From Candidatus Adiutrix sp. (GTDB lineage: Bacteria; Desulfobacterota; Desulfarculia; Adiutricales; Adiutricaceae), in contig JAITUX010000133.1 in NCBI GenBank assembly GCA_031286085.1, forward strand, positions 1-6,308: DNA of 6,308 nucleotides, written 5' to 3'. Every line of letters starts with the position of its first letter. Position 1 is the first letter of the stretch. Position numbers and translations under genes: made by a program. The notes under the pieces were generated by a model that saw nothing but the letters and a program-made list of their open reading frames with translations, was not told the origin of the DNA and ran no database searches. Positions 1 to 5,255 of the stretch are shown piece by piece.

Positions 1-727
1 TCTGATAGTCCAGGGTCAGGTCCGGGAATTCGGCGGCGGCGGTTTCGCGGGTCACTTCATTCCAGAATCCGTAGAGCTGGGGCACGGCGTTGGCCTTGGT
101 GGCCACCGTCAGGTTTTTCTCTCCCCGGCGGCGGGCCAGCTCCCCGGCCCGGCGGGTGATGCGGGCCGCTCCCGGCCTGGTTATCAGGCCGATGGAGGCG
201 GCGGCCTCGGCCGCCGGTTCCAGCCTCAAGGTCAGGCGGCCGGTCAGCCCGTAGAGGCCGCGCCGGGCCGCCAGGTCGGTTTCCAGAGTCCCCCGGCCCC
301 GGCCGCCCAAGCCCATGTAAAAATCCTCGGTGTTTTCCCGGACCACCACCGCGTCCAGGCGTCGGCCGGCCGGCAGCGGCGCCGGGGTGGGCGCTCCGGG
401 GAAGCTCCGGGCCGGGCGGAGGTTTAGATATTGGTCGAAATGAAAGCGCAGGGCCAGCAAGAGTTCCTGTTCCAAGGGGCCGGGCTTGACCCGGGGGTCG
501 CCCACGGCCCCCAGGAGCAGGGCTTCGGTTTCGCCCAGATCGTCCAGGGCCGAAGGGGGCAGAACCACGCCGTGTTCCAGGTAATAGCCGGCCCCGAAAG
601 GGAATTCCCGCCACTTGAGTTCAAAGCCGAAAAGGGCGGCCGCGGCTTCGGCCGCCCGGCGGGCCTGGCTCACCACCTCCGGGCCGATGCCGTCGCCGGG
701 CAGAAGGCCTAGTAAATGTCTGTTCAT
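1..727 (-). CDS. leuB: 3-isopropylmalate dehydrogenase family protein (partial, C-terminus outside window)
   Basis: This is an NAD-dependent beta-decarboxylating dehydrogenase. If it is LeuB, it oxidises and decarboxylates 3-isopropylmalate in leucine synthesis in the cytoplasm. The 242 visible residues carry the N-terminal GDGIGPEV motif (11-18), GAVGDPRVKPG (73-83), DQYLNLRP with substrate-binding Arg104 (98-105), VVVRENTEDFYMG with Arg130 and catalytic-type Tyr137 (127-139), and ATKAN with catalytic-type Lys211 (209-213). The C-terminal third with the metal-binding Asp residues is beyond position 1. The start ATG at 725-727 is followed closely by the GDGIGPEV strand, as is usual for the family, and an AGGG lies at 733-736. 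It follows the M48 protease gene by 51 bp on the same strand and is probably the last visible gene of that block. The GAVGDPRVKPGPLE style fits the LeuB variant seen in actinobacteria and Deltaproteobacteria. Tartrate or isocitrate dehydrogenase remain possible, because specificity cannot be proven from this part. Family assignment is firm; the substrate is an inference. Confidence 0.8.
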   Translation of the reverse strand, partial: MNRHLLGLLPGDGIGPEVVSQARRAAEAAAALFGFELKWREFPFGAGYYLEHGVVLPPSALDDLGETEALLLGAVGDPRVKPGPLEQELLLALRFHFDQYLNLRPARSFPGAPTPAPLPAGRRLDAVVVRENTEDFYMGLGGRGRGTLETDLAARRGLYGLTGRLTLRLEPAAEAAASIGLITRPGAARITRRAGELARRRGEKNLTVATKANAVPQLYGFWNEVTRETAAAEFPDLTLDYQ

Positions 728-778
728 GTCGTCCCTGTTTTTTCAGACGTGGCGGCGAAGGTCAAGGATTTCGCCGGC

Positions 779-2155
779 TTATTTGCGTTCGTCTTTCTTG
801 ATCTCGGCCAGGATTTTCAGTTCCCGGTCGGCCTGGGGCTTGAACTGGCCGGCGACCTGCTGGTAGTGAAAGATGGCCTGGTTGACCTGGCCGGTGCCGG
901 CGAAAAAGCGGCCCAGATAGAAATGGCCCTTATCCATCTGGCCGATCTGGCCGAAAAAGCGTCCGGCCAGCTCCAGGGCGGGGAGGTAGTCCTCGGGGTC
1001 CATGTTGACCGCCTGGTCGTAGAGGGCGGCGGCCCGGGTCCGGTCGCCCAGGAGTTCCGAGGTCCGGGCCAGGCCCAGGACGGCCAGGCGGTTATGGGCT
1101 TTTTCATAATAGCCTTTGGCTTCGGCGGGCTGATGCCGCTTCAAGGCCAGGTCGCCCAGGTCGGCCAGGTAATCCTCCTGGCCCGGGGCCAGGGCCAGGG
1201 CCTGCCGTATGAGCTGGTCGGCCTGGCCCAGGTTTTGCCGCCGCTGGGCCAGGAGGCCCAGGCCGTGGAGGGCGCCGTGGTCTTTGGGGTTCTCGTTCAA
1301 GCGGCGGCTGAAAATTTTCTGGGCCAGGTCTAGGTCGCCGCAGCCGGCCAGGGTCCGGTCCCGGAAGGCCAGGTAGCGGGGGTCCGGGGGGGCCGGCGGG
1401 GCCTGGGCCGCGTCGCTGAAGGAGGCGGCCAGGCGGCTGGTCAGGGCCGGGTGGGTGGTGAGGTAGGTGGGCATATCCGGCGACAGTTGGTAGGTCTTGT
1501 CCAGGAGTATCCTGAAAGCCCCATACATGTCGCGGGGCTGGTAGCCGGCTTTGATAAGGTAGCCGCGGCCTTTGGCATCGGCTTCGGCCTCGTCTTCGCG
1601 GGAATTGGCCAGGAGATTCTGGATTCCGGCCCCCATGCCGCCGGCCATCATGGCCTGGCCCAGGGCGCCGGTGTTCGGCCCGCCCCGGCCGGCCACCAGC
1701 ACCCCGGCCAGCATGGCGGCGAGGGAGGCGGCGGTGGCGGTCGAGGAGGACTCCAGACGCCTGGCGAAATGATTGGCGGTCAGGTGGGCGGCCTCGTGGC
1801 AGAGAATGGCGGCCAACTGCCCTTCGTTTTCCAGGCTGTAGACGGTTTCCGTGTTTATATAGATGTAGCCCCCGGGGACGGCGAAGGCGTTGAGGCCGCT
1901 TCTCTGGAGCAAATAAAAACTGAACTGGCCCGGTTGCAGGCCGGCGCCTTTAAGGACGCGCTCCGTCACGGTCCGCAAATAGCCGGTCATGATGGGGTCG
2001 TCCACAATGGCCCCGGTGGCGGCCAGCTGCAAATGGAAGCGGCGGCCGAGATCCTTCTCTTTCTGGGGCGTCATCTCCGCGCCCCTGGCCGGCGGCGGGA
2101 GCAGGGCGGCCTGGGCCAGGATCATGATGAATACCAGGAGGCGGTTTTTTTTCAT
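779..2155 (-). CDS. BepA/YfgC-like periplasmic M48 zinc metalloprotease with TPR tail
   Basis: This is a 458-residue zinc metalloprotease of family M48, probably a periplasmic enzyme that degrades or helps assemble outer-membrane proteins, as BepA does. A signal peptide is visible: basic MKKNR, a hydrophobic stretch to about residue 20, and a likely cut near residue 26 (ARGA/E), with no lipobox Cys. The zinc site is HEAAH (120-124) with the third ligand Glu189 in the ExxAD motif (189-193). TTHPALTSR (233-241) supplies His235, at the place of BepA His246, the proposed regulatory His switch; the spacings agree. Residues about 290-440 form TPR-like helices, as in BepA. I chose the ATG at 2155 because the signal peptide starts there, AAAGGA lies 7 nt upstream, and the ATG overlaps the rsfS stop as ATGA; an in-frame ATG at 2209 would only add residues that read through rsfS. 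No gene symbol is given because orthology to bepA, loiP or another M48 member is not settled. Confidence 0.92.
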   Translation of the reverse strand: MKKNRLLVFIMILAQAALLPPPARGAEMTPQKEKDLGRRFHLQLAATGAIVDDPIMTGYLRTVTERVLKGAGLQPGQFSFYLLQRSGLNAFAVPGGYIYINTETVYSLENEGQLAAILCHEAAHLTANHFARRLESSSTATAASLAAMLAGVLVAGRGGPNTGALGQAMMAGGMGAGIQNLLANSREDEAEADAKGRGYLIKAGYQPRDMYGAFRILLDKTYQLSPDMPTYLTTHPALTSRLAASFSDAAQAPPAPPDPRYLAFRDRTLAGCGDLDLAQKIFSRRLNENPKDHGALHGLGLLAQRRQNLGQADQLIRQALALAPGQEDYLADLGDLALKRHQPAEAKGYYEKAHNRLAVLGLARTSELLGDRTRAAALYDQAVNMDPEDYLPALELAGRFFGQIGQMDKGHFYLGRFFAGTGQVNQAIFHYQQVAGQFKPQADRELKILAEIKKDERK

Positions 2156-2604
2156 AAGCCTGTCCTTTCGTCCGCCGGGGACGGGCATCGCCGGGGGGCG
2201 TCGGTCCACAGGCCCTCCAGGTCATAGAGCGCCCTGGCTTCCTGGTTGAAAAGGTGGACGACCACTTCGCCCAGGTCCACCAGCACCCAATGGTCGCCGC
2301 CCAGGCCTTCCAGGCCGAGGGGCCGGACGCCGCGCTCGCGGGCGCGGCGGATTATTTTCTCGGCGATGGCCGTCAGTTGACGGGCGCCGGTCGCGCTGGC
2401 GATGAAAAACCAGTCGGCCACCGGGGAGCGGCCGGACAGGTCCAGGAGGATTGGATCGATGGGCTTGTGTTCCGCCGCGGCCGCGGCCACCAGGTCGGCC
2501 AACTGCCGGCCGACGTCCCGGAGTGTACGGCCGGTCCGCGGCCGGGGCGCGGCTTCGGCCGGGCGGCCCTTTTTTAACTGTTTCGTAGTGTCCGGGGGAT
2601 TCAT
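2152..2604 (-). CDS. rsfS: Ribosome silencing factor RsfS (Iojap family)
   Basis: RsfS binds protein uL14 of the large ribosomal subunit and blocks subunit joining, which lowers translation when nutrients are short. The 150-residue product shows the family core: DPILLDLSGRSPVADWFFIAS (about 50-70), ATGARQLTAIAEKI (71-84), and a C-terminal core with GDHWVLVDLGEVVVHLFN (103-120), ending in the YDLEGLWTDA signature (127-136). The first 25 residues are a basic, Pro- and Lys-rich extension and the last 14 a polar tail; both lie outside the core. The ATG at 2604 overlaps the nadD stop as ATGA, and its own TGA (2154-2152) overlaps the M48 start as ATGA, so it lies between two coupled junctions. No good Shine-Dalgarno sequence precedes the start, which also suggests translation by re-initiation from nadD. 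The pair nadD-rsfS is a widespread bacterial neighbourhood and supports both calls. Confidence 0.95.
   Translation of the reverse strand: MNPPDTTKQLKKGRPAEAAPRPRTGRTLRDVGRQLADLVAAAAAEHKPIDPILLDLSGRSPVADWFFIASATGARQLTAIAEKIIRRARERGVRPLGLEGLGGDHWVLVDLGEVVVHLFNQEARALYDLEGLWTDAPRRCPSPADERTGL
2163..2168 (-). promoter_or_regulatory. Ribosome binding site of the M48 protease gene
   Basis: The minus strand reads AAAGGA, 7 nt before the ATG at 2155. The site lies inside the last codons of rsfS and decides the start at the signal peptide rather than the upstream in-frame ATG at 2209. Confidence 0.75.
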
Positions 2605-3299
2605 AAGGACTCGGCGGCGGCGTTGGCCGTGCGGTAGAGGCCGTGGGTTTCAATATAGATGCGCACCGGCTCGGGGACCAGGTAGCGCACCGAGGCGCCG
2701 GCCAAAAGCCGGTTGCGCAGGTCCGAGGAGGAAATCTCCAGCCGGCCGCCCGGCTGAAAGTGAATCGGCTTGAGCTTGGGGGCGGCGAAGGTTTCCAGCC
2801 CGGGGCTCCATTTGATTTTCGGGTCCACATGCTTTTGGAGCATCCCCCCCAGGTCTTCAAAGGTTTCGGCCAGGCCGGCCCGGGCGAAGACCACGAAGGC
2901 GGCCAGGTTGAAGAGCCCCATATATTGGTGCCAGCAGGGTATGGTCATGAATGAATCCAGGCCGACCAGGAAGAAGAGGCGGGCCCGGGCGGGTATTTTT
3001 TCCCGGAAGGCCCGAACCGTGTTTAGGGTGTAGCTGGGATAGGAGCGCTGGCTCTCCAGGTCCGAAGCCGAGAAGCCCGGACGGTCGGAGACGGCCAGGC
3101 GCAGCATTTCCAGGCGGTGCCGGTAGGCGGCTATGGGCGTCGGGGCCTTGTGGGGCGGCCGGGCCGAGGGCATGAAAAAGACCTGGTCGAGTTTCAGTTT
3201 TTCGGCGATCTCCTCGGCCGCGCGCAGGTGGCCGAGATGAACCGGGTTGAAAGTGCCGCCCATGAGCCCCACCCGGCCGGATTTAAGCAGTCTGGGCAT
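2601..3299 (-). CDS. nadD: Nicotinate-nucleotide adenylyltransferase NadD
   Basis: NadD joins nicotinate mononucleotide and ATP to give deamido-NAD, a central step of cytoplasmic NAD synthesis. From the chosen start it has 232 residues, near the usual 190-220. The nucleotidyltransferase signature GGTFNPVHLGH is at 14-24, with the HxGH catalytic pair at 21-24, and the second ATP-binding motif ISSSDLR is at 189-195, followed by the family ending SVRYLVPEPVRIYI...LY. I chose the ATG at 3297-3299 because it puts 13 residues before GGTF. The ATG at 3360-3362 would add 21 Gly/Pro-rich residues whose GGA and CGA codons are unlike the rest of the gene. Neither start has a strong Shine-Dalgarno sequence (a G-rich stretch precedes each), so the longer form is not excluded. 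The stop overlaps the rsfS start as ATGA. Function is secure; the exact N-terminus is not. Confidence 0.93.
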   Translation of the reverse strand: MPRLLKSGRVGLMGGTFNPVHLGHLRAAEEIAEKLKLDQVFFMPSARPPHKAPTPIAAYRHRLEMLRLAVSDRPGFSASDLESQRSYPSYTLNTVRAFREKIPARARLFFLVGLDSFMTIPCWHQYMGLFNLAAFVVFARAGLAETFEDLGGMLQKHVDPKIKWSPGLETFAAPKLKPIHFQPGGRLEISSSDLRNRLLAGASVRYLVPEPVRIYIETHGLYRTANAAAESL

Positions 3300-3375
3300 T
3301 CGGCCCCCGTTTCCGGGCGGTCGGCCGGTTCCGCCGCCGCCCGGCGTAATCTGGGTTTTCATAGCCGCCCGGAAC

Positions 3376-3397
3376 CGCCCGGAGCTTCCTCCGGGCG
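3376..3397 (-). repeat. Perfect 9-bp stem-loop between lysC and nadD
   Basis: Two perfect 9-nt arms (CGCCCGGAG and CTCCGGGCG on the minus strand) enclose a 4-nt GAAG loop, just after the lysC stop at 3419 and before nadD. No U-run follows, so it is not a typical intrinsic terminator. It may slow ribosomes or nucleases and set the lysC to nadD ratio; this is inference. Confidence 0.6.
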
Positions 3398-3418
3398 CGG
3401 GCCGCCGGCTCGAAACGG

Positions 3419-3919
3419 TCAGGCCTGGTGCAGTTCAAAGGCGTCATGCAGGGCGCGGACGGCCAGTTCCGTGTATTTTTTTTCGATTATACAACTTATC
3501 TTGATTTCCGAAGTGGAAATCAGGCTTATGTTTATGCCCTCGCGGGCCAGGGCCTGGAACATTTGGGCGGCCACGCCGGCGTGGTTGCGCATGCCCACTC
3601 CCACCAGGGAAATCTTGGCGATATTGTCGGTGCCGACGATGCGTTCGGCGCCTATTTCGGCCGCGGTGTCCCGCATGAGTTCCAAGGCCTTGGGATAGTC
3701 GGACAGGGGCACGGTGAAGGAAAAGTCGGTATGGGGTTCCCCGCTGTTCGGGTCGATGTTCGCGGACTGGTTCTGGATTATCATATCCACCACTATGCCC
3801 GAGGCGGAGATTATGCCCAGTATTTTGGCGGCTGTGCCCGGCTGGTCGGACACTTTCAAAAGAGTGATCCGGGCCTCGTTTTTGGAATAGGCCACCCCTA
3901 CGACAGGTTTTTTCTCCAT
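3419..3919 (-). CDS. Possible internal start: aspartate kinase beta subunit (ACT half only)
   Basis: Met247 of LysC (ATG at 3917-3919) begins MEKKPVVGVAYSKNEARITLL, exactly where the ACT region starts. It is preceded by AAGAGGA on the minus strand (3927-3933), with 7 nt to the ATG, a near-ideal ribosome site inside the coding sequence. Bacillus and Corynebacterium lysC are known to make a separate beta subunit from an in-frame internal start at the same place, giving an alpha2beta2 enzyme. The product here would be 166 residues with both ACT domains. The sequence supports initiation, but actual use is an inference. Confidence 0.5.
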   Translation of the reverse strand: MEKKPVVGVAYSKNEARITLLKVSDQPGTAAKILGIISASGIVVDMIIQNQSANIDPNSGEPHTDFSFTVPLSDYPKALELMRDTAAEIGAERIVGTDNIAKISLVGVGMRNHAGVAAQMFQALAREGINISLISTSEIKISCIIEKKYTELAVRALHDAFELHQA

Positions 3920-4657
3920 GTCGGTATCCTCTTCGCAGATTAAAGTGCCGGCGCCGGGCAGGTGGGCATGGCGGACATGGATGGGCATATTGTAGTTCAT
4001 GGCGAATTCGACGCTGCGGATTTCCATGACCTTGGCTCCCAGCGAGGCCAGTTCCATCATTTCCTCAAAACTTATCCTGTCCATCTTGCGGGCCCGGTCG
4101 CAGACGCCCGGGTCGGTGGTGTAGATGCCTTCCACATCCGTATATATCTCGCAGGCGTCGGCTTTCAGGGCCACGGCCAGGGCCACGGCCGTGGTGTCCG
4201 AGCCGCCCCGCCCCAAGGTGGTGACGTCGCCGCCGGCCGTCGCCCCCTGGAAGCCGGCCACGGCCACCAGGCGGCCCTTGGCCAGTTCCGACCTCAGGCG
4301 GGCGGCGTCTATATTGACAATGCGAGCCCGCTGGTGCCGGTTGTCCGTCTGGATGCCGGCCTGGAGGCCGGAAAAGCTCTTGGCCCGCTCCCCGTAAGTC
4401 TGGCAGGCCAGGGCGAAGAGGGAGGCCGTGGTCAGTTCGCCCGTGGCCAGCAGCTGGTCGACCTCCCGGGGGCTGGGCTGAGGATGCATCCGCGAGGCCA
4501 GGGCCAGGAGACGGTCGGTTTCCCCCTTCATGGCCGAAAGCACCACCACTATCTGATGCCCCTGGTTCTTGGCGTCCAGAGCCCGGCGGGCCACTTGGCG
4601 GATAAGTTCCGGGGTGGCCACGGAACTGCCGCCGTATTTCTGCACGATCAGGGACAT
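3419..4657 (-). CDS. lysC: Aspartate kinase (monofunctional, two C-terminal ACT domains)
   Basis: Aspartate kinase phosphorylates aspartate with ATP, the committed step to lysine, threonine, methionine and diaminopimelate. The 412 residues match the short monofunctional class (about 400-410). The kinase domain (about 1-235) opens with KYGGSSVA (7-14) and carries GRGGSDTTA (149-157), which binds aspartate and phosphate, and EIYTDVEGIYTTDP (170-183). Two ACT domains follow (about 260-335 and 345-405), with VDMIIQN (290-296) and STSEIKIS (381-388) as in Lys/Thr-regulated enzymes, so feedback inhibition by lysine and/or threonine is likely. The ATG at 4657 is set by GGAGGA at 4661-4666, 3 nt upstream, and by KYGG starting at residue 7. 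It is the first gene of the minus-strand block, diverging from dnaA across the 598-bp gap, and nadD follows after about 119 bp. An internal start for the regulatory half is listed separately. The call is secure. Confidence 0.96.
   Translation of the reverse strand: MSLIVQKYGGSSVATPELIRQVARRALDAKNQGHQIVVVLSAMKGETDRLLALASRMHPQPSPREVDQLLATGELTTASLFALACQTYGERAKSFSGLQAGIQTDNRHQRARIVNIDAARLRSELAKGRLVAVAGFQGATAGGDVTTLGRGGSDTTAVALAVALKADACEIYTDVEGIYTTDPGVCDRARKMDRISFEEMMELASLGAKVMEIRSVEFAMNYNMPIHVRHAHLPGAGTLICEEDTDMEKKPVVGVAYSKNEARITLLKVSDQPGTAAKILGIISASGIVVDMIIQNQSANIDPNSGEPHTDFSFTVPLSDYPKALELMRDTAAEIGAERIVGTDNIAKISLVGVGMRNHAGVAAQMFQALAREGINISLISTSEIKISCIIEKKYTELAVRALHDAFELHQA
3927..3933 (-). promoter_or_regulatory. 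Internal ribosome binding site inside lysC
   Basis: The minus strand reads AAGAGGA, 7 nt before the in-frame ATG of Met247. It lies in codons for EED (242-244), a linker where coding constraint is probably weak. Confidence 0.5.
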
Positions 4658-4660
4658 CCG

Positions 4661-4666
4661 TCCTCC
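4661..4666 (-). promoter_or_regulatory. Ribosome binding site of lysC
   Basis: The minus strand reads GGAGGA with 3 nt to the ATG at 4657. It is the strongest Shine-Dalgarno sequence in the window and fixes the lysC start. Confidence 0.8.
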
Positions 4667-4876
4667 GCTCCGGTTTCGGCGGTCGGTCAGAATAATTTCT
4701 TTGGTTTACCACTTTTCCCGCCAAAGCGCAACAGGCCGGGACCTAAATCGCTGGCGGCGGGGCCTTGGCGCGGGCTTGCCGGTCTGGCGGTATTTTTAAC
4801 TGGGCGTTATTGTTACTTCTTATATTTTGTTAAAGTTATTTTAAGGCGAGGCGGAAAATTTCATGAAAAAAAGAGG

Positions 4877-4920
4877 TTTCAGCAGGAAACGTGAGAATTT
4901 CAGCGTTGATTATTGTTGAT
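4877..4920. repeat. Helically spaced short direct repeats
   Basis: TTTCAGC occurs at 4877-4883 and 4898-4904, a 21-bp period (two helical turns). GTTGAT occurs at 4905-4910 and 4915-4920, a 10-bp period (one turn). TTATTGTT at 4910-4917 also occurs at 4807-4814 in the AT-rich tract. Such phasing is typical of protein-binding arrays at origins and promoters, but the repeats are short and chance is not excluded. Confidence 0.35.
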
Positions 4921-4937
4921 GGAATGAATCACAATTG

Positions 4938-4967
4938 TTTAAAGATTGGAAATCGGCTGGCCGTCAA
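4938..4967 (-). promoter_or_regulatory. Weak candidate sigma70 promoter for the lysC block
   Basis: On the minus strand, TTGACG (4967-4962, five of six -35 positions) is followed after 18 nt by TTTAAA (4943-4938, four of six -10 positions). A start near 4930 would give lysC a leader of about 270 nt. No better minus-strand pair was found between here and lysC, so this is only the best of weak options. Confidence 0.3.
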
Positions 4968-4995
4968 GGCGGCTTAGGCCCAGCCGCCGGCTGGG
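4954..4995. repeat. Cluster of mutually exclusive GC-rich hairpins
   Basis: Three perfect 7-bp stems share the same central bases. CGGCTGG (4954-4960) pairs with CCAGCCG (4980-4986). GGCGGCT (4968-4974) pairs with AGCCGCC (4982-4988). CCCAGCC (4979-4985) pairs with GGCTGGG (4989-4995). Only one of the three can form at a time. The cluster is followed 10 bp later by the intrinsic terminator, so on the plus strand it looks like a short structured transcript or switchable leader. No protein frame is evident. It could equally be extruded DNA structure at an origin. Confidence 0.5.
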
Positions 4996-5005
4996 GCGGA
5001 AAAGG

Positions 5006-5025
5006 GGCCGGAAATCCGGCCTTTT
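5006..5025 (+). terminator. Rho-independent terminator without an upstream gene
   Basis: GGCCGG (5006-5011), loop AAAT, CCGGCC (5016-5021), then TTTT (5022-5025). G/U and A/U pairs with the preceding AAAGG can lengthen the stem. The reverse strand also has a T-run two bases after the stem, so it may act both ways. No gene ends here; it lies about 95 bp before the dnaA promoter and would shield dnaA from upstream transcription or end a small RNA. Confidence 0.65.
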
Positions 5026-5030
5026 GTAAA

Positions 5031-5059
5031 AGAATATCATTATTTCAAAATGTTATTCT
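5031..5059. repeat. AT-rich 29-bp inverted repeat upstream of dnaA
   Basis: AGAATATCATT (5031-5041) and AATGTTATTCT (5049-5059) are reverse complements at 10 of 11 positions, separated by 7 nt. Arm length and spacing fit a site for a dimeric regulator. It lies about 60-90 bp before the dnaA -35 element. It overlaps the second AT-rich tract, so it could also be part of the unwinding element. Confidence 0.55.
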
Positions 5060-5071
5060 GGACAACCCCCT

Positions 5072-5080
5072 TGTGAATAG
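5072..5080 (-). promoter_or_regulatory. Single DnaA-box-like site
   Basis: The minus strand reads CTATTCACA, which matches the consensus TTATNCACA at all positions except the first. It directly follows the second AT-rich tract and precedes the dnaA promoter, a usual place for an autoregulatory or origin box. It is the only such near match seen in the gap. Confidence 0.4.
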
Positions 5081-5120
5081 CTTGGCCCCTTAAGCCGTTC
5101 AAGCGCGGGAATTCCTCCGG

Positions 5121-5149
5121 TTGACAGGTTGAGGCGGCTTGACTAGAAT
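5121..5149 (+). promoter_or_regulatory. Near-consensus sigma70 promoter of dnaA
   Basis: TTGACA (5121-5126, six of six) and TAGAAT (5144-5149, five of six) are separated by exactly 17 bp. Transcription would start near 5156 and give dnaA a leader of about 100 nt. The DnaA-box-like site lies about 40 bp upstream of the -35 element, so repression or activation by DnaA is possible but not shown. Confidence 0.8.
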
Positions 5150-5180
5150 CCGAAGCCATAATCCGAGAGCGCGGGTCTGA

Positions 5181-5239
5181 CCTTGGCCACGCCTAAAGCC
5201 ACGGAACCGAATATGTCAAGCCGAGGGCTGGCCGAGGAG
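5181..5239 (+). promoter_or_regulatory. dnaA: dnaA leader with distant Shine-Dalgarno-like site and possible masking stem
   Basis: The only strong purine-rich motif before dnaA is GAGGAG (5234-5239), but it is 16 nt from the ATG at 5256, which is too far for efficient use. CCTTGGCC (5181-5188) can pair with GGCCGAGG (5230-5237) with one G/U pair, covering most of this motif. GCCGAGG is also repeated directly at 5220-5226 and 5231-5237. Together this suggests weak or controlled dnaA translation; it is inference. Confidence 0.35.
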
Positions 5240-5255
5240 TGGGCTGGTTTTATAA

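Larger units (their letters stand above)
4658..5255. other. Intergenic region between divergent lysC and dnaA; candidate oriC
   Basis: No convincing protein gene lies in these 598 bp. From left to right they hold: the lysC leader, with a CTTTGG/CCAAAG pair at 4699-4704 and 4721-4726; a GC-rich stretch at about 4725-4790; an AT-rich tract at 4791-4842 (11 G/C in 52 bases by hand count); short direct repeats (4877-4920); competing GC-rich hairpins (4954-4995); an orphan terminator (5006-5025); a second AT-rich tract with a 29-bp inverted repeat (5022-5059, 6 G/C in 38); a DnaA-box-like site (5072-5080); and the dnaA promoter with its leader. Genes run outward on both sides, so forks leaving this gap would move with transcription. 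Position beside dnaA plus AT-rich tracts suggests oriC, but a cluster of consensus TTATNCACA boxes is absent, so the origin call stays moderate. Confidence 0.45.

Noticed and set aside
753..776. Terminator between the M48 gene and leuB (7-bp stem CGGCGAA/TTCGCCG, 10-nt loop).
   Set aside because: No U-run follows on either strand and the loop is long; it may be chance in GC-rich sequence.
57..2227. Long open frames opposite leuB, rsfS and the M48 gene (for example 716-1333 and 1451-2227 on the plus strand).
   Set aside because: They are Gly/Ala/Pro-rich mirror frames caused by high GC at third positions, have no recognisable domain, and lie over well-supported genes.
3962..4894. Plus-strand open frame of 310 codons opposite lysC.
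   Set aside because: It is antisense to a clear aspartate kinase, shows no family motif, and runs into the AT-rich intergenic tract.
4658..4940. Lysine riboswitch in the lysC leader.
   Set aside because: I could not find the five-helix layout or conserved core; only a short CTTTGG/CCAAAG pair is present.
4863..5093. The 18-codon frame continues in phase after its TGA to a TAA, so a selenoprotein with TGA read as selenocysteine was considered.
   Set aside because: No SECIS-like stem follows the TGA directly, and the downstream translation is low in complexity and runs through the hairpins and terminator.
5191..5219. Minus-strand promoter from a perfect TTGACA at 5219-5214.
   Set aside because: No acceptable -10 element lies 16-18 nt downstream.
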